From contig JADJOA010000014.1 in NCBI GenBank assembly GCA_016714005.1, positions 1-64,000 on the forward strand: a stretch of 64,000 bases of DNA. The letters are read 5' to 3'. This stretch comes from Bacteroidota bacterium (lineage in GTDB: Bacteria; Bacteroidota; Bacteroidia; AKYH767-A; OLB10). The position numbers and the translations under genes are program-made. Every line of letters begins with the position of its first letter. Positions within the stretch are counted from its first letter, which is position 1. Below the pieces are notes generated by a model. The model was not told the origin of the DNA and made no database searches. It was given only the letters and a program-made list of their open reading frames with translations. This document shows positions 11,235 to 20,879 of this stretch, in pieces.

Positions 11235-14200
11235 ATGAAAAACTATTTTACAAAACACATTTTAGCAATTTTATTGTTTGCGGCATTTCAGGCAGCTGCA
11301 CAAGACATTATTAAAGGCAATGAAGGAATGTATCCTTCGTTTGCTTCTTACAAATCAAACCAACCTGCATTTAACCGCGAACGTATTTCAGTAAAAAATA
11401 CTGACGGAAAAACGCTTGCTACAAGCGATGTCAAAGTTACTTCTGAAAGTAAAGATGAGCAGGGAATTACACACACACGTTACCTGCAAAGTTTCAACGG
11501 AATTCCGGTTGAACATGCCATGTGGGTAGTTCATTCAAAGCAGGGGAAAATTTATTCGCAAAATGGTAAGTTAGTTAAAACATTTCCAACAAAATTATCA
11601 TCAACTCCATCACTTGAACCAAAAGAAGCATTGAAGAAAGCTTTGATGTATGTTAATGCAAAACACTACAAATGGGAATATATCGAAGAGGAAGCATTTA
11701 TTAAACGTGAAAAAAATGATGTTGCAGCAACCTTTTACCCGAAAGAAGAACTGGTGTATTACAGCGGTGAGAGCGATGTTGTTCCTTCGAAAATTCGGCT
11801 GGCATATAAGTTTGATATTTATGCAAAAGAACCTTTGAGCAGGAAATATGTGTTTGTTGATGCTTTAAACGGTGAAATACTTGGCTCGCGCGAACTCATT
11901 CACGAAACAAATGCTAATGGAACTGCTGTAACTGCATACAGCGGAACACAAAATATTGTTTCGGATTTTACCGGAGCTACCTATCGATTAAGAGAAACAA
12001 ATCGCGGTACTGGTAATGGTGTAATTAATACTTATAATCTGCTTACAGGAACTAACTATGGTGCAGCCGTTGATTTCACTGATGCTGATAATAACTGGAA
12101 TAATGTGAATGCACAAAAGGATGAATACGCAACCGATGCGCATTGGGGAACAGAAATGACTTATGATTATTTTCTAACCCAACACAATCGTAACAGCTAT
12201 GATGGAGCAGGTGCACCACTGAATAGTTATGTGCATTATGATGTAAATTATTTTAATGCCTTTTGGGACGGAACCCGCATGACCTACGGTGATGGGAGTT
12301 CTGTGAATAGCTTTAAACCGCTTACTTCGCTTGACGTTTGCGGACATGAGATAACACATGGTGTTACCAATTTTACATCCAACCTTACTTATTCCTATGA
12401 GAGTGGGGCATTAAATGAAGGCTTCAGCGATATTTTTGGAACAGCCATAGAGGCTTATGCACGTCCTGCGAATTACGACTGGCTAATTGGCGCTGATTTT
12501 TTTACTATCCGTAGTATGAGCAATCCGAATGCATATGGTGATCCCGATACTTATTTTGGAACAAATTGGTACTACGGCTCAGGTGACAACGGAGGTGTAC
12601 ACACCAACAGCGGTGTGCTTAACTATTGGTTTTACCTGTTGGTGAATGGAGGCAGCGGAACCAACGACCACGGCACACCTTTTAATGTTACAGGAATTGG
12701 AATGACCAGCGCTGCACAAATAGCGTACAAGTTAAATACCTTTTACCTGGTAAGTTCTTCAACTTATGCTGATGCAAGAACGTTGGGCATACAAGCTGCC
12801 GTTGATATTTTTGGTTCGCTAAGTAATGAAGCAACGCAAACTGCCAATGCATGGGATGCAGTTGGTTTATATGCCGCCACTTGTGGTTCGCTTGTCAATC
12901 TTTCCTCATCAGGAATTACAGAAACAACTGCTGATGTAGCCTGGGATGCAATGCCCGGAGCAACATATTATTTAGTTCAATACAAAGCCGCAGCATCGGG
13001 AGCATGGATAACTTCAGGCATTTCCTATACTAATAGCCACACTATTATAGGATTATCAGCATCTACATTATATGACTGGAGAGTAAGAGCAAGTTGCGCA
13101 TCTATATATTCTGCTGCGCAATTTACATCGGGCGATCCTGAATGCAATCCTCCAACTACGCTGGAGGTTTCAATTGACGGAACTACAGCATTTCTGGAAT
13201 GGGCTCCGACAAATTATTCCAGTGTTTACCATGTCCAATATAAAGAAGCAACCAGTGGTACATGGCTCGATGGTGGGTGGGTTACTGGCTTCACACAAAC
13301 ACTTTCAGGATTAAATATGAACACGCTCTACGACTGGAGTGTTGAAACAGGTTGCAGTTTTGATACCAGTGCTGCCGCCTATTCAACTTTCACTACCAAC
13401 ATACCTTCATGTGGTGCGCCAACAGGACTTTCTGTTGCCTACACCTCAGGATTAACCACAACAATGAGTTGGAACACTGTTGCCGGTGCAGTTAGTTATC
13501 GAGTACAAATTAAGTGGCAATGGGGTGATTGGTCATTTCCGACAATTGATTCAATTATAACAGGCAACTCATTTACTGTTGTCGGTTTTATGTCGGGTAT
13601 GACACTGGACTGGCGAGTGCGTGCTATTTGCATCGGCAACCAAAGTGTACATGCCTATTCAACATTGTCCACTCCATGCCCTGATCCGTCAGGTTTAACT
13701 GCAAGTTCAATAACCGGCAATAGTGCCGTGCTTACATGGTCATCGGGTGGAGCCAATTCTCCGTTTGGTTATGATGTGGATTACAAATTGTCAACTTCGG
13801 GTACATGGATACACTCGGCTTATGTAGGTACAGTAACTCATACGTTAAATGGTTTGGTGCAGGGAAAAATTTATGATGCACGTGTGCGGCAGGAATGTTA
13901 CAGTTTTGACAGCTACTACATTCAAACGCAATTCACAACACCATGTTCAATTGTACCGAATCCATCGGCAACAGAACTAAAAACAACATCGGCAAAAATT
14001 ACATGGGCTTCAACCGGAGCGGCAACTTATACCTTGCAATACAAAACAGCAGCATCGTCAACCTGGATAACTATTTCAGGAATCACAGCCAATTTTCGCG
14101 TCCTGACAGGATTATCTGCATCAACAACTTATAATTTCCGCGTAAGCGCAACCTGTACAGCTGGAGGAACTACCGCTTACAGTTCTTCAGCATCTTTTGC

Positions 14201-14930
14201 AACATATTGTAATTCTTACGGAAATAACTCTCAGGAATGGATTGATTATTTCTCACTCGGTACCATATCCCGCACATCGGGTGCTGAAGCAGGCGGATAC
14301 GTGCATACAGGATTGTCAACAAATCTTCTGATTGGTTCTTCCGGAAATTCGGGATTAATTAGTGCCGGGTTTTCATCTACAACACGAACTGAGATTTTTG
14401 CTATTTACATTGACCTTAACCGGAACGGAGTTTACACCGATGCCGGAGAACGTGTTTCAGGCCCTACAAGTTTTACATCAACAGGAAATATTGCATTTAG
14501 CATTGCTATTCCGTCCGGTTCATTGGCAGGCATTACAAGCATGCGGGTTGTAATGGTAAGAAACGGTGCAGCATCAATGGCTCCATGTTTGATAAATAAG
14601 CGAGGAGAGATAGAAGATTACTTTGTAAACCTTACCACTACATCTTTCAATGCTAAACTTGAAGAAGATAATTCGATTAGAGAATCTGGGTCATTTTACA
14701 AAGTAATTCCTAATCCTTCATCTGGAATATTTAAAGTTGAATGTGCAGATTGCAATTCAATCAACAGTTACGAAATCATAAGCATTAGCGGAGCAATTCT
14801 CGGTAAGAAAACTATTGATACAAAAAATGAATTACTGATTGACATATCAAATTATGCGCAGGGAGTTTATTTCCTTAAAATAAATGATACAATAGGAAAC
14901 ATGCAGATGTTGAAAATAGTAAAGAATTAA
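11235..14930 (+). CDS. secreted M4 (thermolysin-like) metallopeptidase with FnIII repeats and T9SS tail
   Basis: Signal peptide (1-22), FTP/PepSY-type propeptide (about 40-225), then the thermolysin catalytic domain with H371-E372-x-x-H375 in CGHEITHGV and the third zinc ligand E395 in GALNEGFSDIFG; the active-site His in the helical domain is likely the one in GGVHTNSGVLNYWF. Five fibronectin-III-like repeats follow (about 550-990, each with a W...Y core and an LSASTxYxWRVRA-like strand), then a GEVED domain (YIDLNRNGVYTDAGER ... GEIEDYF) and a T9SS type A sorting domain (IPNPSSGIF ... AQGVYFLKI). It is an extracellular or surface-anchored protease. The 1231-residue frame is intact. It lies 226 nt downstream of the LytTR/propeller-kinase pair; that spacer shows no gene. 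Confidence 0.93.
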   Translation: MKNYFTKHILAILLFAAFQAAAQDIIKGNEGMYPSFASYKSNQPAFNRERISVKNTDGKTLATSDVKVTSESKDEQGITHTRYLQSFNGIPVEHAMWVVHSKQGKIYSQNGKLVKTFPTKLSSTPSLEPKEALKKALMYVNAKHYKWEYIEEEAFIKREKNDVAATFYPKEELVYYSGESDVVPSKIRLAYKFDIYAKEPLSRKYVFVDALNGEILGSRELIHETNANGTAVTAYSGTQNIVSDFTGATYRLRETNRGTGNGVINTYNLLTGTNYGAAVDFTDADNNWNNVNAQKDEYATDAHWGTEMTYDYFLTQHNRNSYDGAGAPLNSYVHYDVNYFNAFWDGTRMTYGDGSSVNSFKPLTSLDVCGHEITHGVTNFTSNLTYSYESGALNEGFSDIFGTAIEAYARPANYDWLIGADFFTIRSMSNPNAYGDPDTYFGTNWYYGSGDNGGVHTNSGVLNYWFYLLVNGGSGTNDHGTPFNVTGIGMTSAAQIAYKLNTFYLVSSSTYADARTLGIQAAVDIFGSLSNEATQTANAWDAVGLYAATCGSLVNLSSSGITETTADVAWDAMPGATYYLVQYKAAASGAWITSGISYTNSHTIIGLSASTLYDWRVRASCASIYSAAQFTSGDPECNPPTTLEVSIDGTTAFLEWAPTNYSSVYHVQYKEATSGTWLDGGWVTGFTQTLSGLNMNTLYDWSVETGCSFDTSAAAYSTFTTNIPSCGAPTGLSVAYTSGLTTTMSWNTVAGAVSYRVQIKWQWGDWSFPTIDSIITGNSFTVVGFMSGMTLDWRVRAICIGNQSVHAYSTLSTPCPDPSGLTASSITGNSAVLTWSSGGANSPFGYDVDYKLSTSGTWIHSAYVGTVTHTLNGLVQGKIYDARVRQECYSFDSYYIQTQFTTPCSIVPNPSATELKTTSAKITWASTGAATYTLQYKTAASSTWITISGITANFRVLTGLSASTTYNFRVSATCTAGGTTAYSSSASFATYCNSYGNNSQEWIDYFSLGTISRTSGAEAGGYVHTGLSTNLLIGSSGNSGLISAGFSSTTRTEIFAIYIDLNRNGVYTDAGERVSGPTSFTSTGNIAFSIAIPSGSLAGITSMRVVMVRNGAASMAPCLINKRGEIEDYFVNLTTTSFNAKLEEDNSIRESGSFYKVIPNPSSGIFKVECADCNSINSYEIISISGAILGKKTIDTKNELLIDISNYAQGVYFLKINDTIGNMQMLKIVKN

Positions 14931-14951
14931 ACCGCAAATTATATTAATTTG

Positions 14952-14983
14952 AAACGTAAGGCAATTGCGCCTTACGTTTTTTT
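14952..14983 (+). terminator. rho-independent terminator of the M4 protease gene
   Basis: Perfect 11-bp stem (14952-14962 with 14969-14979), 6-nt loop AATTGC, followed by a T-run to 14983. Confidence 0.88.
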
Positions 14984-15038
14984 CAATTTAAAAAACTATA
15001 AATTTGATTGTCAAAATCCAATTTAGGCATAAATAAAA

Positions 15039-16736
15039 ATGAGAAAAAATCTTCTGCTCCTTATTACAAGTATAATACAACAAGCCTCCTTTGCGCAATC
15101 TCCTTTTTTTGATTGGGCTAATCACATGGAAGGATTCGGAAAATTTTCACCTTATGCGATAGAAACCGATGCACTTGGAAATATTTACACGTGTGGATTA
15201 TTTTCTGATAGCGCTGATTTTAATCCAGGCGTAGGTAGTTTTGTTTTAAGTACAGCAGGTTTATTGGATATAAATGGTTTTATAACCAAACATGATGCCT
15301 CCGGAAATTTTATTTGGGCAAAGCAAATAGCAGGAGTTTCTGCATCAGCAGCCATTACGCATATTAATATCAATCCCACAGGAGATATTTTTTTAACCGG
15401 AAATTTTAATGGCTCCAAAGATTTTGACCCCGGTGCAAATGTGTTTAATCTTACCTCAACGGGTAATGATGTGTTTATTTTAAAACTTGATGCTGTGGGC
15501 AATTTTGTGTGGGCAAAGGTGCTAAACTCAAATTACGAGTGTAATGCAAGCAGGATTGTAACCGATGCTGTGGGAAATATTTTTGTATCAGGTTATTTTA
15601 CGGGAATAACCGATTTTGACCCAGGTGCGGGCATAAGTAATTTTACTTCGACTACGCTAACTTATATGGATGCGTATGTTTTAAAATTAGATGCATCAGG
15701 AAATTATTTGTGGGTTAAAACATTTGGCGGAATAGCCGATGATTTTATTTATGGAATGTGCGTGAATACTCAAGGCGATGTTTTTGTGTCAGGATTATTT
15801 ACTGATGCGGTAGATTTTGACCCGGGTGCAGGAGTGTATAATATTTCAGCTTTTAATACTTTTTACAGCGATGCCTTTGTAATGCGGCTAAGCAATGCGG
15901 GAAATTTTGTTTGGGCCAAAACTATTGGCAACAGCTTTAACGACTATAGCTCTGATTTAGAAATTGACAATGCTGGTAATCTTTATATATCTGGTAATTA
16001 TTGGGGTACTGTTGACTTTGACCCAAGTGCTGCCCAATATTTTTTAAGCGGGGGCACTTCTTACATTTTAAAGCTTGATTCATTGGGCGGTTTCGTTTGG
16101 GCTGCGAGTTTTGTTGCCGGTATACAATCGTTAACGATAGATAATTTTTCTGAAGTTTATGCAACAGGCACTTTTCAGGGTGCAGTTGATTTTGATCCGG
16201 GTCCTGGAACAAAAATTTTAATAAGCAATACAACACAGGATATGTTTATTGCTAAACTAAGTACCTTGGGCAACTACAAATGGGCAGAAAAAATAGCTGG
16301 CACCTCAGTTCTATTAGGAAAAGATGTTACTATAGATAATTTAAACAATGTATTAACCACAGGTAAATTTGAGGGCACTACTGATTTTGATTTTGGAGCA
16401 GGTGTTTACAATATTACAGGAATATCAGATGGATTTATTCATAAAATAAGGCAGGAGAGTTCTACTTCAGTTAAATCATCAGAAATGTCAGAACATAAAA
16501 TTTTAATTTACCCAAATCCGGCAAGTGAAAGTTTAACCTTAATGCTGAATAATGAAGACTCTTACAAGATTGAGTTTTTTTCTGATGCAGGAATGTTGGT
16601 GTACAAATTGTTTTTAGGAATGTATCCACAACAGAATTATATTATTGACTTACGAAATTTTGCAGCAGGAAATTACGCAATAAAGGTTACAAATAAATCA
16701 GGCAAATTTTACAAAGCAGTCTTTAAAAAAATTTAG
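15039..16736 (+). CDS. secreted SBBP-repeat beta-propeller protein with T9SS tail
   Basis: 565 residues: signal peptide ending in SFAQ, then seven repeats of about 60-65 residues, each carrying a DFDPGAG-like turn followed by a strand and a [FY]xxK-LDxxGNFxWAK strand, i.e. SBBP (beta-propeller) blades; turns are near nt 15219, 15419, 15611, 15815, 16014, 16188 and 16383. The last blade has DFDFGAG. The C-terminus (IYPNPASESLTL ... AAGNYAIKV) is a T9SS type A sorting domain, so the protein is exported to the surface or medium. Such proteins are common in Bacteroidota; function is unknown, probably binding or adhesion. Possible -7 box TAAATTTG at 14999-15006. Frame intact. Confidence 0.88.
   Translation: MRKNLLLLITSIIQQASFAQSPFFDWANHMEGFGKFSPYAIETDALGNIYTCGLFSDSADFNPGVGSFVLSTAGLLDINGFITKHDASGNFIWAKQIAGVSASAAITHININPTGDIFLTGNFNGSKDFDPGANVFNLTSTGNDVFILKLDAVGNFVWAKVLNSNYECNASRIVTDAVGNIFVSGYFTGITDFDPGAGISNFTSTTLTYMDAYVLKLDASGNYLWVKTFGGIADDFIYGMCVNTQGDVFVSGLFTDAVDFDPGAGVYNISAFNTFYSDAFVMRLSNAGNFVWAKTIGNSFNDYSSDLEIDNAGNLYISGNYWGTVDFDPSAAQYFLSGGTSYILKLDSLGGFVWAASFVAGIQSLTIDNFSEVYATGTFQGAVDFDPGPGTKILISNTTQDMFIAKLSTLGNYKWAEKIAGTSVLLGKDVTIDNLNNVLTTGKFEGTTDFDFGAGVYNITGISDGFIHKIRQESSTSVKSSEMSEHKILIYPNPASESLTLMLNNEDSYKIEFFSDAGMLVYKLFLGMYPQQNYIIDLRNFAAGNYAIKVTNKSGKFYKAVFKKI
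15219..16395 (+). repeat. seven coding repeats of about 195 bp
   Basis: DFDPG-type turns recur seven times at spacings of roughly 175-205 nt within the SBBP protein gene. Divergence between copies is high at nucleotide level, unlike the DUF4397 repeats near 49-50 kb, indicating an old array. Confidence 0.8.
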
Positions 16737-16961
16737 CCTCCCCTAAGTTTTAAGCCCCCTTTATTTTCTAATGATTTTTCCACTCAGGCCTTACAGTGGT
16801 TTAATTACAAAGATGTTATTACCATCTTATCAGTTTTTCTATACCCCTAAATTAAGTTTCAAACCCTTTTGACTAAATTGTAGGTTTTTTTCAAACAAAA
16901 CTTATTTATATCCCTCTCCAGTAGCAATTTACCGCCCATTTTTTCATTTCACCCAAAATGG

Positions 16962-16991
16962 TTTGCGGAAATTGATTCCGTAATATATTTG
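16962..16991 (+). promoter_or_regulatory. Bacteroidota-type promoter of lemA
   Basis: TTTG at 16962-16965, 18-nt spacer, TATATTTG at 16984-16991 (exact TAnnTTTG), 30 nt before the lemA ATG. The rest of the 285-bp spacer 16737-17021 holds nothing I can name. Confidence 0.7.
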
Positions 16992-17021
16992 CCCCGTACT
17001 TAAAATCAAATATTTAAAACT

Positions 17022-17612
17022 ATGAAGAGAAGTTATGTAATAATTGGAGTGCTTGTAATATTGGCATTTTTGCTTTACCGCTTTTTTGTTGGCACACAAA
17101 ACAATGTAGTTACCAAAGACGAAAACGTAAAAGGCAAATGGGCGCAAGTAGAAAATCAGTACCAGCAACGGCTGGATCTGATTCCAAATTTAGTTGCTAC
17201 GGTTAAAGGGGTTGCAGAGTTTGAGCAATCTACCTTAACCAAAGTAATTGAAGCCCGCGCCAGCGCAACACAAATAAAAGTTGATGCCAATAGCCTTACA
17301 CCAGAGAACATTAAAAAATTTCAGGCTGCACAAGGCGAGTTAAGCGCTGCACTTGGAAGATTGATGGTAGTGAGTGAGCAATATCCTCAGTTAAAAGCAA
17401 ACCAAAATTTTTTAGAACTTCAGGCAACTTTAGAAGGAACTGAAAGAAGAATTGCTGTTGCTCGAAAAGACTTTAATGAAGCAGTGCAAGACCACAATAC
17501 CTACATACGCAAGTTCCCTACAAGTTTACTTGCAGGTATGTATGGCGCAACCCCTAAAGGGTTTTTTGAAGCTGATGCTGGGGCTAACAAGGCACCCAAA
17601 GTGGAGTTTTAA
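17022..17612 (+). CDS. lemA: LemA family protein
   Basis: 196 residues: one N-terminal membrane helix (YVIIGVLVILAFLLYRFF) and the LemA helical domain with the signature WAQVENQYQQRLDLIPNLVATVKG and a tail SLLAGMYGATPKGFFEAD. LemA proteins sit in the inner membrane with the helical bundle outside; their role is unclear, but they are very often encoded with TPM-domain proteins, as here. A strong promoter lies upstream and a hairpin terminator downstream. Frame intact. Confidence 0.93.
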   Translation: MKRSYVIIGVLVILAFLLYRFFVGTQNNVVTKDENVKGKWAQVENQYQQRLDLIPNLVATVKGVAEFEQSTLTKVIEARASATQIKVDANSLTPENIKKFQAAQGELSAALGRLMVVSEQYPQLKANQNFLELQATLEGTERRIAVARKDFNEAVQDHNTYIRKFPTSLLAGMYGATPKGFFEADAGANKAPKVEF

Positions 17613-17635
17613 TCTTTTATAGATATTTGTGAAAT

Positions 17636-17673
17636 AACAAACTGCTGCATTAATCAGGCAGCAGTTTGTTTTT
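17636..17673 (+). terminator. terminator hairpin between lemA and the TPM genes
   Basis: A 13-bp perfect stem (17636-17648 with 17658-17670), 9-nt loop, then a T-run. As it lies 13 nt before the next ATG (17686) of what is normally one operon, it probably lowers expression of the two TPM genes relative to lemA by partial termination. Confidence 0.75.
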
Positions 17674-17685
17674 AAAACTATAAAC

Positions 17686-18129
17686 ATGGCACATGCAGCC
17701 GACTATTTTTCTGAAGAACAGCAACTAATGATAAAGGCTGCCATTGTTCGTGCAGAGCGTGCCACATCCGGAGAGATTCGTGTGTGTATAGATGCTCATG
17801 TGTTAGACGATGCTTTTAACCGTGCGGTGTTTTGGTTTGAAAAATTAGGAATGCAGCATACCAAAGAAAGAAACGGGGTTTTAATTTTTATTGCAGCAGA
17901 AGACCATAAGTTCTCTGTAATTGGAGATTATGGTATTCACGAAAAAGTGACTCAGCAGTTTTGGGATAACTTAGTAAGTGAAATGAAATCATTTTTCTCT
18001 AAAAATGATTTAACAGGCGGGCTAATCTATGCTATTGAACATTGTGGCAAAGCGCTTGCACAATATTTTCCATATAACAAAGATGATGTTGATGAATTAC
18101 CCAACGAAATGATTTTTGGAGACAGATAG
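17686..18129 (+). CDS. TPM-domain protein, soluble
   Basis: 147 residues forming one TPM (TLP18.3/Psb32/MOLO-1) domain: RAERATSGEIRVCID, then HTKERNGVLIFIAAEDHKF and GDYGIHEKVTQQFWD are the family strands. No signal peptide or membrane helix, so cytosolic. Bacterial TPM proteins have been linked to membrane-protein quality control and phosphatase activity, but function here is inferred only from the LemA-TPM-TPM context. Ends 1 nt before the next ATG (18131). Confidence 0.85.
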   Translation: MAHAADYFSEEQQLMIKAAIVRAERATSGEIRVCIDAHVLDDAFNRAVFWFEKLGMQHTKERNGVLIFIAAEDHKFSVIGDYGIHEKVTQQFWDNLVSEMKSFFSKNDLTGGLIYAIEHCGKALAQYFPYNKDDVDELPNEMIFGDR

Positions 18130-18130
18130 T

Positions 18131-18940
18131 ATGAAAGGAAAAAAAATAATCCCTCTTTTCTTTTTGTTCTTTATTTTTTGCGGATGTTCCTCCGCTTTTG
18201 CGCAAGAACTACCGCCCAAACCCAACCCACCTAAATTAGTAAATGATTATGCAGGTGTTTTGTCAGTTGAGGAAAAAAATGTTTTAGAACAAAAATTAGT
18301 TGCATTTAACGACAGCACCTCTTCGCAAATTGCTGTGGTGCTTATGCAATCTACCGGTGAATATCCTGTAGATGATTATGCCATTGCCCTTTACCGAGAT
18401 TGGGGCATTGGACAAAAGGATAAAGACAACGGTGTGGTTATACTCTGCGCAATGGCTGACAGGCGTGTGGCAATAATTACCGGCTATGGACTGGAAGGCG
18501 CTTTGCCCGATGCTGTTTGTAAGCGCATCATAGAACAAAATATTAAACCAGCCTTTAAGCAGAAGCAATATTTTAATGGATTAAACGAAGCGACCGATGT
18601 GGTAATAAAACGCGCTTCAGGAGAATATACGGCCGATGAGGTGGGTGGGGATGAGTTTCCTGCCGGGGGTATTGTAGGTATTATTGGTGTGTTTCTTTTT
18701 ATAATAGGCTTAAGTTTTTTTATTCAATACCATCGTGTTAAACGCTATGCTATTTTAAACGCTATTGATTTTTGGACGGCCTGGCAACTACTGTCTGCGG
18801 CAGACAGAAGAAACCAACGAAACTCAAGCGGTGGTTGGTTTAGCAGCGGAGGAAGTGGAGGTGGCTGGAGTAGCGGTGGCGGCTTCGGTGGATTTGGAGG
18901 AGGCAGTACCGGTGGTGGTGGCGCCAGTGGGAGCTGGTAG
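18131..18940 (+). CDS. TPM-domain membrane protein (YgcG-like)
   Basis: 269 residues. ATG 18131, one base after the upstream stop, is preferred over the in-frame TTG at 18116. Order: signal sequence (FFLFFIFCGCSSAFAQ; CGC could also be a lipobox), TPM domain (about 35-175: LVNDYAGVLSVEEKNVLEQKL, SQIAVVLMQSTGEYPVDDYA, GVVILCAMADRRVAIITGYG), one membrane helix (GIVGIIGVFLFIIGLSFF), and a C-terminal Gly/Ser-rich tail (GGGWSSGGGFGGFGGG). That architecture is the classic YgcG family found beside lemA. Convergent with hemB, 10 bp apart, no terminator visible. Confidence 0.9.
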   Translation: MKGKKIIPLFFLFFIFCGCSSAFAQELPPKPNPPKLVNDYAGVLSVEEKNVLEQKLVAFNDSTSSQIAVVLMQSTGEYPVDDYAIALYRDWGIGQKDKDNGVVILCAMADRRVAIITGYGLEGALPDAVCKRIIEQNIKPAFKQKQYFNGLNEATDVVIKRASGEYTADEVGGDEFPAGGIVGIIGVFLFIIGLSFFIQYHRVKRYAILNAIDFWTAWQLLSAADRRNQRNSSGGWFSSGGSGGGWSSGGGFGGFGGGSTGGGGASGSW

Positions 18941-18950
18941 TTTGTACCTT

Positions 18951-19913
18951 TTAAATCACCTTTAGAATATCCTCTGCATAATAGGTTGCAATTATGTCGG
19001 CACCTGCACGTTTTATGGAAGTAATAGCTTCTAAAAACGCAGCCTGTTCATTTACCCAGCCTCTTTGTGCCGCAGCTTTTATCATGGAATATTCTCCGCT
19101 AACATGGTATGCACTAACGGGAACATTAACCGCATTTTTTACTTCACGAATAATATCTAAATAATGTATTGCAGGTTTTACCATCACAATATCCGCGCCT
19201 TCTTCTACATCGGCCATAACTTCACGCATAGCTTCAATACGATTGTGATAATCCATCTGGTAAGTTTTTTTATCACCAAAACCGGGAGCGCTATCCAATG
19301 CATCTCTGAACGGGCCATAGAAACAAGAAGCATATTTGGCGCTGTAGCTCATAATAGATGTTTTGTCAAAATCATTTTGTTCAAGTGAGGCTCTTATGGC
19401 GCCTATTCTGCCGTCCATCATATCGCTTGGCGCTATGCAATCGGCACCGGCTTGCGCATGGCTTACAGCCATCTTTGCCAGAACATTTATAGTCACATCA
19501 TTTACAATAGTTTCTCCTTCCACAATTCCATCGTGTCCGTATATAGAAAACGGATCAAGCGCTACATCAGTCATAACATACATGTTTGGCACCGCGCTTT
19601 TTATTGTACGTATGCTGCGCTGCATTAAGCCATCTGCATTCAGCGCTTCTGTTCCAGCATTATCCTTCAACTCATCTTTACATTTAATAAAAAGTAAAAC
19701 AGATTTTATTCCGAGTCTATATAAATGCTCTGTGTGTTTTACCGCTACATCTAAGCTCATTCGGTAATAATCAGGCAGCGAAGAAATTTCTTCTTTAATA
19801 TTTTCTCCTTCCACAATAAAAAGTGGTGCAATAAAATCATCAGCAGATAATTTTGTTTCGCGAACCAATGAACGTATGCATGGGTTACTTCTTAATATTC
19901 TGTTTCTTTTCAT
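18951..19913 (-). CDS. hemB: delta-aminolevulinic acid dehydratase (porphobilinogen synthase)
   Basis: HemB condenses two aminolevulinates to porphobilinogen. 320 residues, intact. Schiff-base lysines K193 (SAKYASCFYGPFR) and K246 (VKPAIHYLD). The metal region reads DVALDPFSIYGHDGI (from residue 116), with Asp instead of the cysteines of zinc enzymes, so by family knowledge this is the Mg-dependent, non-zinc type. Last gene of hemA-C-D-E-F-B on the minus strand, 18 nt after hemF. Confidence 0.96.
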   Translation of the reverse strand: MKRNRILRSNPCIRSLVRETKLSADDFIAPLFIVEGENIKEEISSLPDYYRMSLDVAVKHTEHLYRLGIKSVLLFIKCKDELKDNAGTEALNADGLMQRSIRTIKSAVPNMYVMTDVALDPFSIYGHDGIVEGETIVNDVTINVLAKMAVSHAQAGADCIAPSDMMDGRIGAIRASLEQNDFDKTSIMSYSAKYASCFYGPFRDALDSAPGFGDKKTYQMDYHNRIEAMREVMADVEEGADIVMVKPAIHYLDIIREVKNAVNVPVSAYHVSGEYSMIKAAAQRGWVNEQAAFLEAITSIKRAGADIIATYYAEDILKVI

Positions 19914-19931
19914 AGAAGATATGCTGTTTAA

Positions 19932-20870
19932 TTATATCCATGCTGTTGGTTTTAGGGCCAGAAGCATTTTTTCTTCATCACTTCCTGCTTTTGGTTGGTA
20001 GTTGTATTTCCATTGGGCACGAGGGGGTAAACTCATTAATATAGATTCTGTTCTGCCGTTTGTTTTTAACCCAAACAATGTTCCCCTGTCATGCACTAAA
20101 TTAAATTCAGCATATCGACCTCGTCTTAATTCCTGCCAGTCAATTTCTTTTTGTGTGTAGGCAATATTTTTTCTTCGTTCAACTATAGGCAGGTAGCAAT
20201 CCAAAAAACAATTTCCATTTTGTTGTTGAAATGAAAACCATTTCCCCCAACTCATTTTTTCATCTGGCCTTATATAATCGTAAAACACCCCACCAATACC
20301 CCGCATTTCATTATTACGATGATGGTTTACAAAATACTCATCACACTGCTTTTTAAATTTCGGGTAAAAAGATGGATCAAATTTATCGTGCACCTTTTTT
20401 AATACGCTGTGAAAATGTTTTGCATCCTCTTCAAATAAATAATTAGGAGTAAGGTCTGTACCTCCACCAAACCAGCAGTCAATTATATTTTCACGTCCAT
20501 CATATAACTCGAAATAACGCCAGTTGGCATGAACAGTTGGCACATAAGGATTTAGCGGGTGAATAACTAAACTCAATCCGCATGCAAACCACTTCTCGCC
20601 ATTAATCTTTAGATGGCTTTTCATGGTTTCGGTAACATTGCCAAAAACAACAGATGTGTTTACTCCTCCTTTTTCAAAAACATTTCCATCGGCAATAACG
20701 CGTGTAATTCCTCCACCTCCTTCTTGTCTTTGCCAATTGTCGGTTATAAACTTTGCATTGCCATCAGTTTTTTCCAATGCATTACAAATTTCAATTTGCA
20801 ATTGATGAATGTAATTAATCCATAACTGTTTGTTTGAAATTTGTTTTTTAGATGATGCGGCTGTCTCCAT
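19932..20870 (-). CDS. hemF: aerobic coproporphyrinogen III oxidase
   Basis: HemF uses O2 to decarboxylate coproporphyrinogen III to protoporphyrinogen IX. 312 residues with the family signatures FEKGGVNTSVV, CGLSLVIHPLNPYVPTVHANWRYFE, CWFGGGTDLTP and FNLVHDRGTLFGL. Its presence in the cluster, and no hemN in view, points to aerobic heme synthesis. The start ATG at 20870 yields METAASSKKQ. Spacing 9 nt from hemE and 18 nt to hemB means one transcript. Frame intact. Confidence 0.96.
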   Translation of the reverse strand: METAASSKKQISNKQLWINYIHQLQIEICNALEKTDGNAKFITDNWQRQEGGGGITRVIADGNVFEKGGVNTSVVFGNVTETMKSHLKINGEKWFACGLSLVIHPLNPYVPTVHANWRYFELYDGRENIIDCWFGGGTDLTPNYLFEEDAKHFHSVLKKVHDKFDPSFYPKFKKQCDEYFVNHHRNNEMRGIGGVFYDYIRPDEKMSWGKWFSFQQQNGNCFLDCYLPIVERRKNIAYTQKEIDWQELRRGRYAEFNLVHDRGTLFGLKTNGRTESILMSLPPRAQWKYNYQPKAGSDEEKMLLALKPTAWI

Positions 20871-20879
20871 TAATTTTTT

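Noticed and set aside
15937..16236. Gln-rich 99-residue minus-strand ORF inside the SBBP protein gene
   Set aside because: It is the antisense shadow of the DFDPG repeats; the plus frame has a signal peptide and a sorting domain.
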